Shown here: in pieces, positions 24,517 to 33,310 of the stretch
Numbering within the stretch: the first letter of the stretch is position 1
How the letters are laid out: every line of letters begins with the position of its first letter
NCBI GenBank assembly: GCA_028275345.1
Contig: JAPWUV010000001.1
Location: 124,001-188,000, forward strand
Reading direction: 5' to 3'
Length of the DNA stretch: 64,000 nucleotides
Source: a bacterium
GTDB taxonomy: Bacteria; Zhuqueibacterota; Zhuqueibacteria; Oleimicrobiales; Geothermoviventaceae
The notes under the pieces: model-generated
Told to the model about the DNA's origin: nothing
The model's input: only the letters and a program-made list of their open reading frames with translations
The model's database searches: none
Made by a program: the position numbers and the translations under genes

Positions 24517-25430
24517 GAGGCGTATACCTTTCGGCTTTCCGGTTCGAACATGGACTTGACCAAGGTCCTGATCTCCTCCGCCCGACCCTCCAGGTCCATG
24601 CGGAATCGCACCCAGTCGGTGCGAGAGAGGACCGGGAACGTCCCCTTCAGGATGAGCCAGGATGGCTCTTCGTCAATCACCCAGCAGCGATAGCCAACCG
24701 GTCCGCATCCCAGTCCCACGGAAAGGCAGAAGATATCGGCCAGGGAGACCAGCGCGACGAGCGCCGCATTGGGAATCCCTGGCTGGGGTTCCTCATGGTA
24801 GTACATCACGTCCACGAGTTCTGGAGGAAAGGACCAGCGCCGGCCCAACCAGGCGCCGAAGGCGTTGTGACCGACCCCCAATACCTCTTTCTCCGCCGCG
24901 AGTAGCGGTATTCCCTCCTCATCCACCTTGCGGATGATGGCCTCCGATGCCTGGGGCAGGAACTGGCTGATCAACACGAGCCCGAGATCATGAACCAGAC
25001 CGCCGAGGTAAGGGGAGTCGAGATCACCGAAGTCCAAGCTATCGGCAATCTGAGAGGCGACTACAGCCGTCGCCAGAGAGTGTTCCCAGAACCGGCGTGG
25101 GTGAAGTTTCGCGCTGGTCCATCGGAGAACCCGGAAAAGCATCGTGGTCATGACGAGGCTCCGCAGGGTCCGGAGCCCGAGGAAGACGATGGCCTCGCGG
25201 ATGGTAGCGATTTGGCGGTGTCGGGCGAAGAATGAGGAGTTCACCAGGCGCAGCACGTTGGCCGTCAGGGCCTGGTCGCGCAGTACCGCCTCCGCCACTT
25301 CCGAGATCTCGGTGTCCGGATCCTCCAGCATGCGGCTGATCCGGACCAGGACCTCCGGGAGCGTGGGGAGGTTCTGAACTTCCCCGATCAAAGCCTCCAC
25401 CCTCGCCAGATCTTGCTCCATGGCGCACAT
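24513..25430 (-). CDS. HDOD-domain signalling protein
   Basis: 305 residues from ATG 25430 (or the ATG at 25421). The HDOD domain spans about 12-215: QNLPTLPEVLVRISRMLEDP, ANVLRLVNSSFFARHRQIA, REAIVFLGLRTLRSLVMTTM, then the degenerate HD site (YLGGLVHDLGLVLIS) and FPPELVDVMYYHEEP. The domain resembles HD phosphohydrolases, but many HDOD proteins lack catalysis and act as scaffolds in c-di-GMP or kinase networks. It lies between cheR and cheB in a tightly coupled set. A second HDOD protein is encoded at 31830-32705. Confidence 0.88.
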   Translation of the reverse strand: MCAMEQDLARVEALIGEVQNLPTLPEVLVRISRMLEDPDTEISEVAEAVLRDQALTANVLRLVNSSFFARHRQIATIREAIVFLGLRTLRSLVMTTMLFRVLRWTSAKLHPRRFWEHSLATAVVASQIADSLDFGDLDSPYLGGLVHDLGLVLISQFLPQASEAIIRKVDEEGIPLLAAEKEVLGVGHNAFGAWLGRRWSFPPELVDVMYYHEEPQPGIPNAALVALVSLADIFCLSVGLGCGPVGYRCWVIDEEPSWLILKGTFPVLSRTDWVRFRMDLEGRAEEIRTLVKSMFEPESRKVYAS

Positions 25431-25436
25431 GAGGTA

Positions 25437-26336
25437 TTACCCGTCTCCTCTGCTCTTCTTGTACGCGAATCCCCCGGGATACTGGATAATCTTGAACTGG
25501 TCGTTCACCCCGAACAACGACTCGGAAGGGCCGACAAAGAGATAGCCTTCGTCCAGAAGGGCGTTGTAGAAATGCTGGATGACCCGCTTCTTAGCAGGAA
25601 GATCGAAGTAGATCAGCACGTTGCGGCAGAAGATGATGTCGTAGCCCTTCATGAAGAGCATGGCCATGTCGTCCATCAGGTTCATGTACTTGAATTGGAC
25701 CATCTGCGCGATGTAAGGGGAGAGCTGATAGCAGTCCCCGTCGAGCTTCTGGAAGTAGCGCTCGACGAACTCGGGCGGGGAGTTGCGGAAGGAGTAGGAC
25801 GTGTAAACAGCCTTTTGGGCCTTTTCCAAGGCGGGACGGCTGATGTCGGTCGCGAGAATCTCGATTTGCCAGCCAGCCAGAATTGTGGAGGCCAATTCGT
25901 GAACGATGATGGCGATCGAGTATGGCTCCTCTCCAGAGGAACATCCTGCGCTCCAGATTTTCAGGCGTCGGAACCCGATGCGTCCCTTGCGGTGGGCGAT
26001 CTCCGGCAGGAAGATCCGTTTCAGGGCATCGAATTGGGGCAAGCTCCGGAAGAAGCTGGTCTCGTTGACGGTGACCTCATCGAGGAGGAATTGGAGCTCT
26101 TCTCGCCACTGCCGGGGATCCTTCACGTACTGCAGGTATTCGGTATACGAGCGCAGACCTAAAGCGCTCATCCGCCTCCGGAGGCGGCTCTCCAGGAAAA
26201 AGCGGCGCTGCTCGGAAAAGTACATGCCGCAGGTGTTGTAGATGAGATCCCGCAGCTCCCACAAGGCCAGATCCTCCGGGCGGTTTTGGGTGGCGACATT
26301 CCCCGCTGTGACCGGGTACCCTGTCGGAAGTGCCAC
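25437..26336 (-). CDS. cheR: Chemoreceptor methyltransferase CheR
   Basis: 299 residues from GTG 26336. N-terminal helical CheR_N domain (about 20-85, LRDLIYNTCGMYFSEQRRFF), then the SAM-dependent domain: VNETSFFRSLPQFDAL, the SAM motif IWSAGCSSGEEPYSIAI, ILATDISRPALEKA, and DIIFCRNVLIYFD. CheR methylates glutamates of chemoreceptors. The N-terminal domain is standard, and there is no C-terminal TPR. It starts the HDOD-cheB-cheY-cheX run and follows the NtrC-type regulator. Confidence 0.95.
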   Translation of the reverse strand: MALPTGYPVTAGNVATQNRPEDLALWELRDLIYNTCGMYFSEQRRFFLESRLRRRMSALGLRSYTEYLQYVKDPRQWREELQFLLDEVTVNETSFFRSLPQFDALKRIFLPEIAHRKGRIGFRRLKIWSAGCSSGEEPYSIAIIVHELASTILAGWQIEILATDISRPALEKAQKAVYTSYSFRNSPPEFVERYFQKLDGDCYQLSPYIAQMVQFKYMNLMDDMAMLFMKGYDIIFCRNVLIYFDLPAKKRVIQHFYNALLDEGYLFVGPSESLFGVNDQFKIIQYPGGFAYKKSRGDG

Positions 26337-26393
26337 GTGCGTTTTCTCTCCCCTTGCTGGAGTCCGTACTGTGCCGTCTGCTGTCAGTTCCGG

Positions 26394-27890
26394 TCAGGAT
26401 GCCCCTGCTTCTCTGTCCCGCGGACGAAGGGCGATGCCGTACCTTTGGATCTTGCGGTACAGCGTGGTGCGCCCCATGCCCAGGCGAGATGCAGCGGCTG
26501 TCACATTATACTTCGTCAGTCTCAACGCAAGCTTGAGTAGCTCCTGCTCCACTTCTTCCCAGCGTGGCACCTCCGTGGCCGTGCGCAGGGCGTCACGCCA
26601 TGAGGTGGCCGAAGGCATCTCCGCTAGGTCCGGGGAGCGAATCGTCGCGGGCAGATGCACGGGCCGAAGCACCCCGTCGGTGGCGTGCAACATCGAGCGC
26701 TCGATCACATTCTCCAGCTCGCGCACGTTCCCCGGCCATGGGTAGCGCATGAGGCATTCGAGCGTCTCCGAAGCCACGGCGCGGATGCGCCGGTGAGGGG
26801 GCATCCGCCGGTTGAAGCGTTCGATGAAGTTCGCAACCAGCGCCGGGATGTCTTCCTTGCGTTCGCGAAGCGGAGGCAGATGAATAGGGTAGACACAAAT
26901 TCGGTAATACAGATCCTCCCGGAAATTGCCCTTGCGGACCTCCTCCAGCAGGTTCTTGTTGGTGGCGGAGATGATCCGGACGTCCACCTCCACCGGCCGG
27001 TTCCCTCCCAAACGTTCGAAGCGCCGTTCCTGGAGCACCCGCAGGATCTTCACCTGAGTGGCTGGCGACATCTCCCCAATCTCGTCCAGGAAAAGGGTGC
27101 CGCCGTCCGCCTGCTCGAACCGGCCGATCCGCCGGCCCACGGCGCCGGTGAAGGATCCGCGCTCGTGCCCGAAGAGCTCGCTCTCCAGGAGGGTTTCAGG
27201 AATGGCGGCGCAATTCACGGCGACGAAGGGCTTGGTGCGCCGGGGACTGTTGTAATGGATGGCGCGGGCCACCAGCTCTTTCCCGGTTCCGCTTTCCCCC
27301 TCGAGAAGCACGGTCACATCGGTCTCGCAGACGCGCTGGATGGCCTCAAACACTTCGCGCATCTTCTTGGACTGGCCGATCAAGTTGTCGAAGCCATACC
27401 GCTCGCGCAGGGCCTTGCGGAGATCCCGGACCTGTTCCTCAAGAGCACGCAAGCGACAGGCATTTTCCAGAGCGAGGTGGAGTTTGTTCCAGTCCACCGG
27501 CTTTTCGAAGTAGTCGAAGGCCCCCTGCCGCATGCACTCCACCGCGGTCGGGGTGTCGCCGGCTCCGGTGATGATGATCACCGGCACGGTCGGGTCCAGG
27601 CGGCGCAGCCGATCCAGAACCCCGTGGCCATCTAGCAAGGGCATGCGTAGGTCGAGGAGCACGGCGTCGAAGGACTGGAGGGAAGCCAACTGGAGCGCCT
27701 CAAAGCCCGAATGGGCGCAAAGCACATCCCAACCCCGGCTCGAGAGAATGTCGCGCGCCAGGGCGGTGAAATCGCGCTCGTCGTCCACGAGCAGGATTTG
27801 CCCCCGGAATTGCTTCTTCTCGGGGATGATCACTCCAGATTCCGCTAAGGCCATAGACCCTGCAAGCCCGTGCGCTCGGAATCCGTTCAT
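26394..27890 (-). CDS. NtrC-family sigma-54-dependent response regulator
   Basis: 498 residues from ATG 27890; the frame allows an internal ATG at 27854. Receiver domain about 30-145 ([37 protein letters not shown]). AAA+ domain about 170-400: Walker [15 protein letters not shown] loop, Walker [13 protein letters not shown], sensor II near [14 protein letters not shown]-terminal Fis-type helix-turn-helix about 450-485 ([20 protein letters not shown]). It should activate sigma-54 promoters when phosphorylated. The sigma-54 contact loop reads GSFTGA in place of the usual GAFTGA. It lies between pilB and cheR; a weak sigma-54-like site precedes the pilin gene. Likely PilR-like, with the kinase at 33311-34861 a candidate partner. 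Confidence 0.93.
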   Translation of the reverse strand: MNGFRAHGLAGSMALAESGVIIPEKKQFRGQILLVDDERDFTALARDILSSRGWDVLCAHSGFEALQLASLQSFDAVLLDLRMPLLDGHGVLDRLRRLDPTVPVIIITGAGDTPTAVECMRQGAFDYFEKPVDWNKLHLALENACRLRALEEQVRDLRKALRERYGFDNLIGQSKKMREVFEAIQRVCETDVTVLLEGESGTGKELVARAIHYNSPRRTKPFVAVNCAAIPETLLESELFGHERGSFTGAVGRRIGRFEQADGGTLFLDEIGEMSPATQVKILRVLQERRFERLGGNRPVEVDVRIISATNKNLLEEVRKGNFREDLYYRICVYPIHLPPLRERKEDIPALVANFIERFNRRMPPHRRIRAVASETLECLMRYPWPGNVRELENVIERSMLHATDGVLRPVHLPATIRSPDLAEMPSATSWRDALRTATEVPRWEEVEQELLKLALRLTKYNVTAAASRLGMGRTTLYRKIQRYGIALRPRDREAGAS

Positions 27891-27902
27891 GGCACAATGG
27901 TC

Positions 27903-29588
27903 TCAATCCAGCTGCGTGACGCGGAAGACTTCCTCCAGCGTTGTGATCCCTTCTGCCGCCTTCTGCAGTCCGGAATCGCGAAGGGTCCGCATCCCCTTGC
28001 GAATCGCGAGGGCGCGAATCTCCGTCGAAGCTGCGCGTCGGAGGACCAGTTCCCGAAGATCGTCGTCCATCACGAGGATTTCGTAGATGGCGATTCGGCC
28101 CTTGTAGCCGAGCATCTTGCAACCCAGGCAACCCTTCCCCCTCACGAACTGGGTGTCTCCTTCCGGCGGCAAGCCGAGGGTTTCCAGAAGCTCCCTGGGT
28201 GGCACCCAGGGCTCGGCGCAATTTGGGCAAACCCGCCGCAACAGGCGCTGTGCCACCACGCCCTGCACGGAGGAGGCGATCAAGTAGGGCTCCACTCCCA
28301 TGTCGATGAGGCGAGTGAGGGCGCTGGGGGCATCGTTGGTGTGGAGGGTGGACAGCAGGAGATGCCCGGTCAGGGCTGCCTGAACGCTGATCTGGGCGGT
28401 TTCGAGGTCGCGGATCTCGCCCACCATTACGATATCCGGATCCTGCCGCAGGATGCTCCTCAAGCCGGCGGCGAAGGTGAGCCCGATCTTCGGGTTCACT
28501 TGCGACTGGCTCACTCCCTCCAGCTGATATTCGATGGGATCCTCCAGGGTCACGATGTTCTTGCTGGTGCGATCCAGCTCCATCAGCGCCGCGTACAGGG
28601 TGGTGGTCTTCCCGCTGCCGGTGGGCCCCGTCACCAGGATCATCCCGTGCGGGCGCTTCAGGAGGGAACGAAGGATGGCCAGTTCCCGCTCGTCCAGGCC
28701 GAGCTCCTCCAGGCGGATGGTCTTCTTCTTGTCCAGAATGCGGAGCACCACCTTCTCCCCGAATGCGGTGGGGAGGGTGGACACGCGGAAGTCCACGTCG
28801 CGATTGTACAGGTGCATGCGGAAGCGGCCGTCCTGCGGGAGGCGGCGCTCGGCGATGTTGAGATCGGCAAGGATCTTGAGCCGGGAGGTCAGGGCCAGCT
28901 GGATGGCCTTGTGAGCCGTGTGGACTTCCTGAAGCACGCCGTCGATCCGGTAGCGAACCCGGACGCGATCTTCCATGGGCTCCACGTGGATGTCGCTGGC
29001 GCCGTCCTGAACGGCCTGCTCCAGGATCAGGTTCACCAGCCTGATGATGGGCCCTTCCTCCGCTTGCCTCCGCAGGACCTGATCGTCCACCTGGTCCGTT
29101 TCCTTCCCATCAGGGGTGGCGATCTTCAGCTCCTTAATGGCTTCGCGGAGCCGGTCGCTCCCGTAATAATGGTCGATGGCGTCCGAGATCTCCTGCTCCG
29201 AGCAAACGACGGGCTCCACCTTCATGCCCGTGGTGCGGCTAAGGGCATCGATGGCCACCACGTCCAAGGGATTGGCCATGGCCACAGTGAGCGTCTTTTC
29301 GATGGCGAACAGAGGGATCAGGCGGTAATTGCGGGCCAGCTCCTCGGGCACCAGCTTCACCACCTCCGGGTCGATCCGGTAGTTCTTGAGGGAGACGTAC
29401 TGGACCCCGAGCTGTTCGCTCAAGGCCTTGATGAGCTCTTCCTCGCCGATGAACCCCAGCTCGATGAGCGATCGGCCCAGGAGCTTTCCCGCCTTCTGCT
29501 GGTACGCGAGAGCTTTCTTGAGCTGCTCCTCGGTGATCAATCCCTGCTCGACTAGGAAATCGCCCAGAAGGATGTTCTTCTTGGCCAA
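27903..29588 (-). CDS. pilB: Type IV pilus assembly ATPase PilB (copy 1)
   Basis: 561 residues from TTG 29588, with GGAGGACC upstream. N-terminal MshEN-type domain with two tandem helix-turn units (LGDFLVEQGLITEEQLKKAL; LGRSLIELGFIGEEELIKAL); the c-di-GMP-contacting Arg of the RLG motif is Leu in both. The motor follows: ASDIHVEPMEDRVRVRYRID, Walker A GPTGSGKTTTLYAA, Asp box TLEDPIEY, Walker B IVMVGEIRDLETAQ, HTNDAPSALTRL, and the zinc tetra-Cys CPNC/CLGC. PilB powers pilus extension at the PilC platform. It starts 77 nt after a receiver gene. A paralogue is 0.5 kb upstream, and no PilT is present in the window. Confidence 0.93.
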   Translation of the reverse strand: MAKKNILLGDFLVEQGLITEEQLKKALAYQQKAGKLLGRSLIELGFIGEEELIKALSEQLGVQYVSLKNYRIDPEVVKLVPEELARNYRLIPLFAIEKTLTVAMANPLDVVAIDALSRTTGMKVEPVVCSEQEISDAIDHYYGSDRLREAIKELKIATPDGKETDQVDDQVLRRQAEEGPIIRLVNLILEQAVQDGASDIHVEPMEDRVRVRYRIDGVLQEVHTAHKAIQLALTSRLKILADLNIAERRLPQDGRFRMHLYNRDVDFRVSTLPTAFGEKVVLRILDKKKTIRLEELGLDERELAILRSLLKRPHGMILVTGPTGSGKTTTLYAALMELDRTSKNIVTLEDPIEYQLEGVSQSQVNPKIGLTFAAGLRSILRQDPDIVMVGEIRDLETAQISVQAALTGHLLLSTLHTNDAPSALTRLIDMGVEPYLIASSVQGVVAQRLLRRVCPNCAEPWVPPRELLETLGLPPEGDTQFVRGKGCLGCKMLGYKGRIAIYEILVMDDDLRELVLRRAASTEIRALAIRKGMRTLRDSGLQKAAEGITTLEEVFRVTQLD

Positions 29589-29665
29589 GGTTGGTCCTCC
29601 TCGCGCTTCCGGGTATCTCGGTCCTGCGTCTGTCGCCCCTCCGCGTTCGGCCCTCGCCTACCTGG

Positions 29666-30049
29666 CTAGCCCGCTTGTCTGGCTTTGAGGAGACCGTCGA
29701 TCACAGCCAGGAGCTTGCGATGGTCGATGGGCTTGACGAGGTACACATCGGCTCCCACGCTGAGCCCGAGGTCGCGATCCTTCGGCGTCGCACGGCCCGT
29801 GAGCATCACGATGGGGATGTGGGCGTAGCGCTCGTCGTATTTGAGGAGACGGCACACGTGGAAGCCGTCCATCTTCGGCAGCATCACATCCAGGATGATC
29901 ACATCCGGATGGAGTTGGCGGGCCAGCCGGAGCCCTGTGTCGCCATCGTCCGCTGTGAGCACCTCGTAGCCCGCGCTCCGCAAGCGGAGGGTCAGAGCGA
30001 GTTGCGTCTCGGGGTGATCCTCCACGACGAGAACTTTCGGCATGGCCAT
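29666..30049 (-). CDS. Stand-alone receiver-domain response regulator
   Basis: 127 residues from ATG 30049 (or ATG 30043, which is better spaced from GAGGTGGG). Acidic pair VVEDHPET, phospho-Asp in IILDVMLPKMDG, Thr in IVMLTGRA and Lys in YLVKPIDHRK. No output domain. It sits between the two pilB genes. The similar receiver at 32702-33148 (LDIMLPKMDGYKVCRFLK here LDVMLPKMDGFHVCRLLK) is likely a paralogue. Its partner is likely the histidine kinase at 33311-34861 or a kinase elsewhere. Confidence 0.9.
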   Translation of the reverse strand: MAMPKVLVVEDHPETQLALTLRLRSAGYEVLTADDGDTGLRLARQLHPDVIILDVMLPKMDGFHVCRLLKYDERYAHIPIVMLTGRATPKDRDLGLSVGADVYLVKPIDHRKLLAVIDGLLKARQAG

Positions 30050-30104
30050 CCCACCTCACTTCGATCTCGTTCTTTCTCAGATTCCTTATCGGCACACGGC
30101 GCGA

Positions 30105-31817
30105 TTACTCCAGATTGGTCACGCGCACTACCTCCTCCACGGTGGTGATGCCGCGCAGCGCCTTGATGAGCCCGTCCTGTCGGAGGGTTCGCATCTTGTG
30201 GCGAATCGCCGCCTTCCGCAGCACATCGGATGACACCCGCTTCAGGACCAGCTCCCGGAGCTCATCGTTCATGACCATGACCTCGTGGATTCCGATTCGC
30301 CCCTTGTAGCCCGTCCGCTTGCAATGGCGGCAGCCTTCGCCGCGGTAGAGTTTGATCGGCCGGTTGCCGGGCTTGATGCCGAGCTCCTCCAGCAGCGCGG
30401 GGCTCGGTTCGTAGGAGACGCGGCAGTGAGGGCAGATCTTGCGCACCAGACGCTGGGCGATGACGCCGAGCGTGGCGGATGCCGTGAGGAACGGCTCCAC
30501 CCCCATGTCGGTGAGCCGGGTGATAGCCCCGGGCGCGTCATTGGTGTGGAGGGTGGACAGCACCAAGTGGCCGGTGAGCGCGGCCTGCACCGCAATGGAG
30601 GCCGTCTCCGAGTCCCGGATCTCCCCCACCATCACCACATCGGGATCCTGGCGGAGGATGGACCGAAGGCCCGCTGCGAAGGTGAGGCCGGTCTTGGGAT
30701 TCACCTGCGCCTGCCGAATGAGGGGCAGGCGGTACTCCACCGGGTCCTCGATCGTGATGATGTTCTTCTCGATGGAATTGATGGATTGGAGGGCAGAATA
30801 CAGCGTGGTGGTCTTGCCGCTCCCGGTGGGCCCGGTCACCAGGATGATCCCGTAGGCAGAGCTGAGCATCTGTTTCACTTTCTCGAGGGTATCGGGAAGG
30901 AAGCCCAGATCCTCTAGCCCAAGGAAGATGTTGGACTTGTCCAGGATGCGCATCACCACGTTCTCGCCGTGGACGGTGGGGAGGGTGGAGACGCGAATGT
31001 CCACCTCCCGGGTGTCCAGGCGCACCTGGAAGCGGCCATCTTGAGGCACGCGCGTCTCCGCGATGTCCATCTGCGCCAGGATCTTGATGCGCGAGGTGAT
31101 GGCCGCTTGTAGGTGCTTCGGCGGCTGGAAGGCTTCGTGGAGCACTCCGTCGATGCGGTACCGAACCCGGAGATGACGCTCCTCCGGTTCGATGTGGATG
31201 TCGCTGGCCCGATCCCGGATGGCCTGCGCGATGATGAGGTTGACCAACTTGATGACCGGCGCCTCTTCGGCCTTGGCTTTGAGCTCCTCCGCCGCGGAGG
31301 CCGTTTCCTCCGGCTGCTCGCGGACGATCTCCTGCAGCACCTTGTCCAGGCTCGTGTCGAAGGCTTTGGGGATGCCGTAGTGGGTCTCGATGGCGCTGAG
31401 GATGTCGTCCTCGGTGGCGACGGCGGGTTCCACCTCCAGTCCGGTGTGCGCGTGGATGCGGTCGATCACGGCAATATCGCCGGGATCGGTCATCGCCACG
31501 GTGAGCACGTCGCCGATCCGGAAGAGCGGGAACACCTTGAGCTCGTGGGCCAGCTCAGCAGGCAAAGTCTGCAGGGCGTCGGGATCCACCGCGTAGTCGG
31601 CCAGACTGACGAAGGGGACCTCGAGGATCTCCGCCGTGGTCCGTAGTACCTCCTCCGGAGGCAGGTATCCCATTCGCTCCAGCACTTTGTACAGGGGATC
31701 GCCCGAGGAGCGTTGTTCGGAGAGGGCGTTTTCCGCCTGCTTCTCCGTGAGGAGCCCGCGCTGGATCAGCGCTTCCAGAAGGCGCTGGGAGGAGCTTTTT
31801 AGCGCGTAATCTGCCAC
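30105..31817 (-). CDS. pilB: Type IV pilus assembly ATPase PilB-like (copy 2)
   Basis: 570 residues from GTG 31817. N-terminal MshEN-like domain (RLLEALIQRGLLTEKQAENA), with the RLG motif changed, then the ATPase: ASDIHIEPEERHLRVRYRID, Walker A GPTGSGKTTTLYSA, TIEDPVEYRLP, Walker B VVMVGEIRDSETAS, HTNDAPGAITRL and the tetra-Cys zinc site (CPHC; CRHC). All motor motifs are intact. It differs from copy 1 mainly in the N-terminal domain and in a longer acidic linker (about 155-180, QEIVREQPEETASAAEELKA). Whether it drives the same pilus, a second system or is a c-di-GMP-insensitive variant is unknown. Confidence 0.92.
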   Translation of the reverse strand: MADYALKSSSQRLLEALIQRGLLTEKQAENALSEQRSSGDPLYKVLERMGYLPPEEVLRTTAEILEVPFVSLADYAVDPDALQTLPAELAHELKVFPLFRIGDVLTVAMTDPGDIAVIDRIHAHTGLEVEPAVATEDDILSAIETHYGIPKAFDTSLDKVLQEIVREQPEETASAAEELKAKAEEAPVIKLVNLIIAQAIRDRASDIHIEPEERHLRVRYRIDGVLHEAFQPPKHLQAAITSRIKILAQMDIAETRVPQDGRFQVRLDTREVDIRVSTLPTVHGENVVMRILDKSNIFLGLEDLGFLPDTLEKVKQMLSSAYGIILVTGPTGSGKTTTLYSALQSINSIEKNIITIEDPVEYRLPLIRQAQVNPKTGLTFAAGLRSILRQDPDVVMVGEIRDSETASIAVQAALTGHLVLSTLHTNDAPGAITRLTDMGVEPFLTASATLGVIAQRLVRKICPHCRVSYEPSPALLEELGIKPGNRPIKLYRGEGCRHCKRTGYKGRIGIHEVMVMNDELRELVLKRVSSDVLRKAAIRHKMRTLRQDGLIKALRGITTVEEVVRVTNLE

Positions 31818-31829
31818 GGCCAGCCCGAG

Positions 31830-32705
31830 CTATTCGAACAACTGAAACATCTCCTCTTGTGCGTCAAAGGTGGCCCGGAGGATGGGGATGAGGGAAAGGG
31901 CCTCCTCCTCCCCAATCCCTAGCTCCTCCAAGGCCTGTGGTACGAAGTCCGTCGGACCGAAATTCCCGCTGTGCCCGATGGCCATCTGCCGCACGAGGGT
32001 GTCTGCCACGCACACGATCGCTACCAGCTTCGGTTCGCTCCGGAGGATCCGGGGCCGGTGGTGGAGAGCAATTCCTTCAATCAGCTTGGGAGGAAGGCCC
32101 CACTGCTCGCCCAGATACTCGCCCACGTCGCAGTGAGTGATGCCCAGGAGCCGGCGTTCTGCCTCGAATAGCGAGAGGCCCTCCATCCTGCTGAACTCCA
32201 GGCAGGCCATGAATTGGCTATGGAGGTACTGGTCCAGGACGATCTTGCCGATGTCGTGCAAGATTCCGGCGGCGTAGGCCTCCTCTTCGCTTCCCTGATG
32301 AAGTTTGCTGGCGAGGAAGCGGGCCGTAGCCGCGGTGCCGAGGGCGTGCTTCCAGAACTCGGCCCGATCGAAGTCCTCCTTCGATCCCTTGCCAAAGACA
32401 TGGACCACGGAGAGCGCCAGAAGGGCGTTTCGCACCGCATTGAAGCCCAGGAGCACCACCGCCTGCCGCAGGGAGGTGATCTTCCGCGGCAGGCCGAAGT
32501 AGCTGGAATTGACCAGTCGCAGCACTTTGGAAGCCAGCGCCTGGTCTGACTCAATGAGTTGGGCGATCTGCGCAGCGGACGCTTCCGGAGTTCGCATGGC
32601 CTCTTGAACCTTGACGTACACGGATGGAAGCGTCGGTAGACTCCGGATTCGCTGGATGACCCGGCTCAATCTCTCCGCATTCTCCAACGCAGGCATTCGA
32701 CTCAC
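31830..32705 (-). CDS. HDOD-domain signalling protein (second)
   Basis: 291 residues from GTG 32705, overlapping the receiver stop (GGTGA); ATG 32696 is an alternative. HDOD domain about 15-215: RSLPTLPSVYVKVQEAMRTP, KVLRLVNSSYFGLPRKITSL, RQAVVLLGFNAVRNALLALS, YAAGILHDIGKIVLDQYLHS and GLPPKLIEGIALHHRP. Unlike the HDOD protein at 24513-25430, this one keeps a more HD-like site (ILHDIGKIV). It is translationally coupled to the receiver gene, so the pair probably act together as a split two-component output. It precedes pilB copy 2 by 12 nt. Confidence 0.88.
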   Translation of the reverse strand: MSRMPALENAERLSRVIQRIRSLPTLPSVYVKVQEAMRTPEASAAQIAQLIESDQALASKVLRLVNSSYFGLPRKITSLRQAVVLLGFNAVRNALLALSVVHVFGKGSKEDFDRAEFWKHALGTAATARFLASKLHQGSEEEAYAAGILHDIGKIVLDQYLHSQFMACLEFSRMEGLSLFEAERRLLGITHCDVGEYLGEQWGLPPKLIEGIALHHRPRILRSEPKLVAIVCVADTLVRQMAIGHSGNFGPTDFVPQALEELGIGEEEALSLIPILRATFDAQEEMFQLFE

Positions 32706-33148
32706 CTCTGGGGTGCTTTGCCCGAGCCCGACGGCGCTTGGCCCCCGGGAGGCACGTCCCGCTCCCGATCGGCCCCGGCACGGCGTTCCAGGTACTCCCG
32801 GATCTTGGCCATCAGCTCCGCGGGATTGTAGGGCTTAGGGAAATACTCGTCGGCGCCGACTCGCTTGCTCATCTCCTGGTCCGCCTTGCCCGTCCTCGAA
32901 GTGAGGACGAACAGGGGGATTCCGCGGTATCGTTCATTGAGCTTCAGGAAGCGGCATACCTTGTAGCCGTCCATCTTCGGCAGCATGATGTCCAAGATGA
33001 TGAGATCGGGCTTCTCGCTCTGCGCCACCTGAAGCCCCTTGTAGCCGTCGTAGGCGACCAGAACCTCGTAACCGGCCGCCTCGAGCCGCATCTTCAGTAC
33101 CTCGACGATGTGAGGGTAGTCCTCAACGATCAGGATTCGTTTACGCAT
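32702..33148 (-). CDS. Receiver-domain response regulator with Pro/Gly-rich tail
   Basis: 148 residues from ATG 33148. Receiver about 4-120 with all key residues: ILIVEDYPHIV, LIILDIMLPKMDG, LFVLTSRTG, YFPKPYNPAEL. The last 25 residues are a flexible tail (DVPPGGQAPSGSGKAPQR). Its stop overlaps the HDOD start, so the two are made in a fixed ratio. The kinase gene is 160 nt upstream. Confidence 0.9.
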   Translation of the reverse strand: MRKRILIVEDYPHIVEVLKMRLEAAGYEVLVAYDGYKGLQVAQSEKPDLIILDIMLPKMDGYKVCRFLKLNERYRGIPLFVLTSRTGKADQEMSKRVGADEYFPKPYNPAELMAKIREYLERRAGADRERDVPPGGQAPSGSGKAPQR

Positions 33149-33310
33149 CGATCGGGACCATCCCTTTCCGGTCCGATGCCGAGATTCTCCCTCAGGTGCG
33201 ATCTCCGTGTCTTAGCGGTCGATCGTGGGCCGGGCCATCTCCGTCCGGGAACCGAAGCCCCTGCGTCCCCTCGTCGTCCGGCCCCCTCTCTACCGCGCAC
33301 ACTGGGCTTC

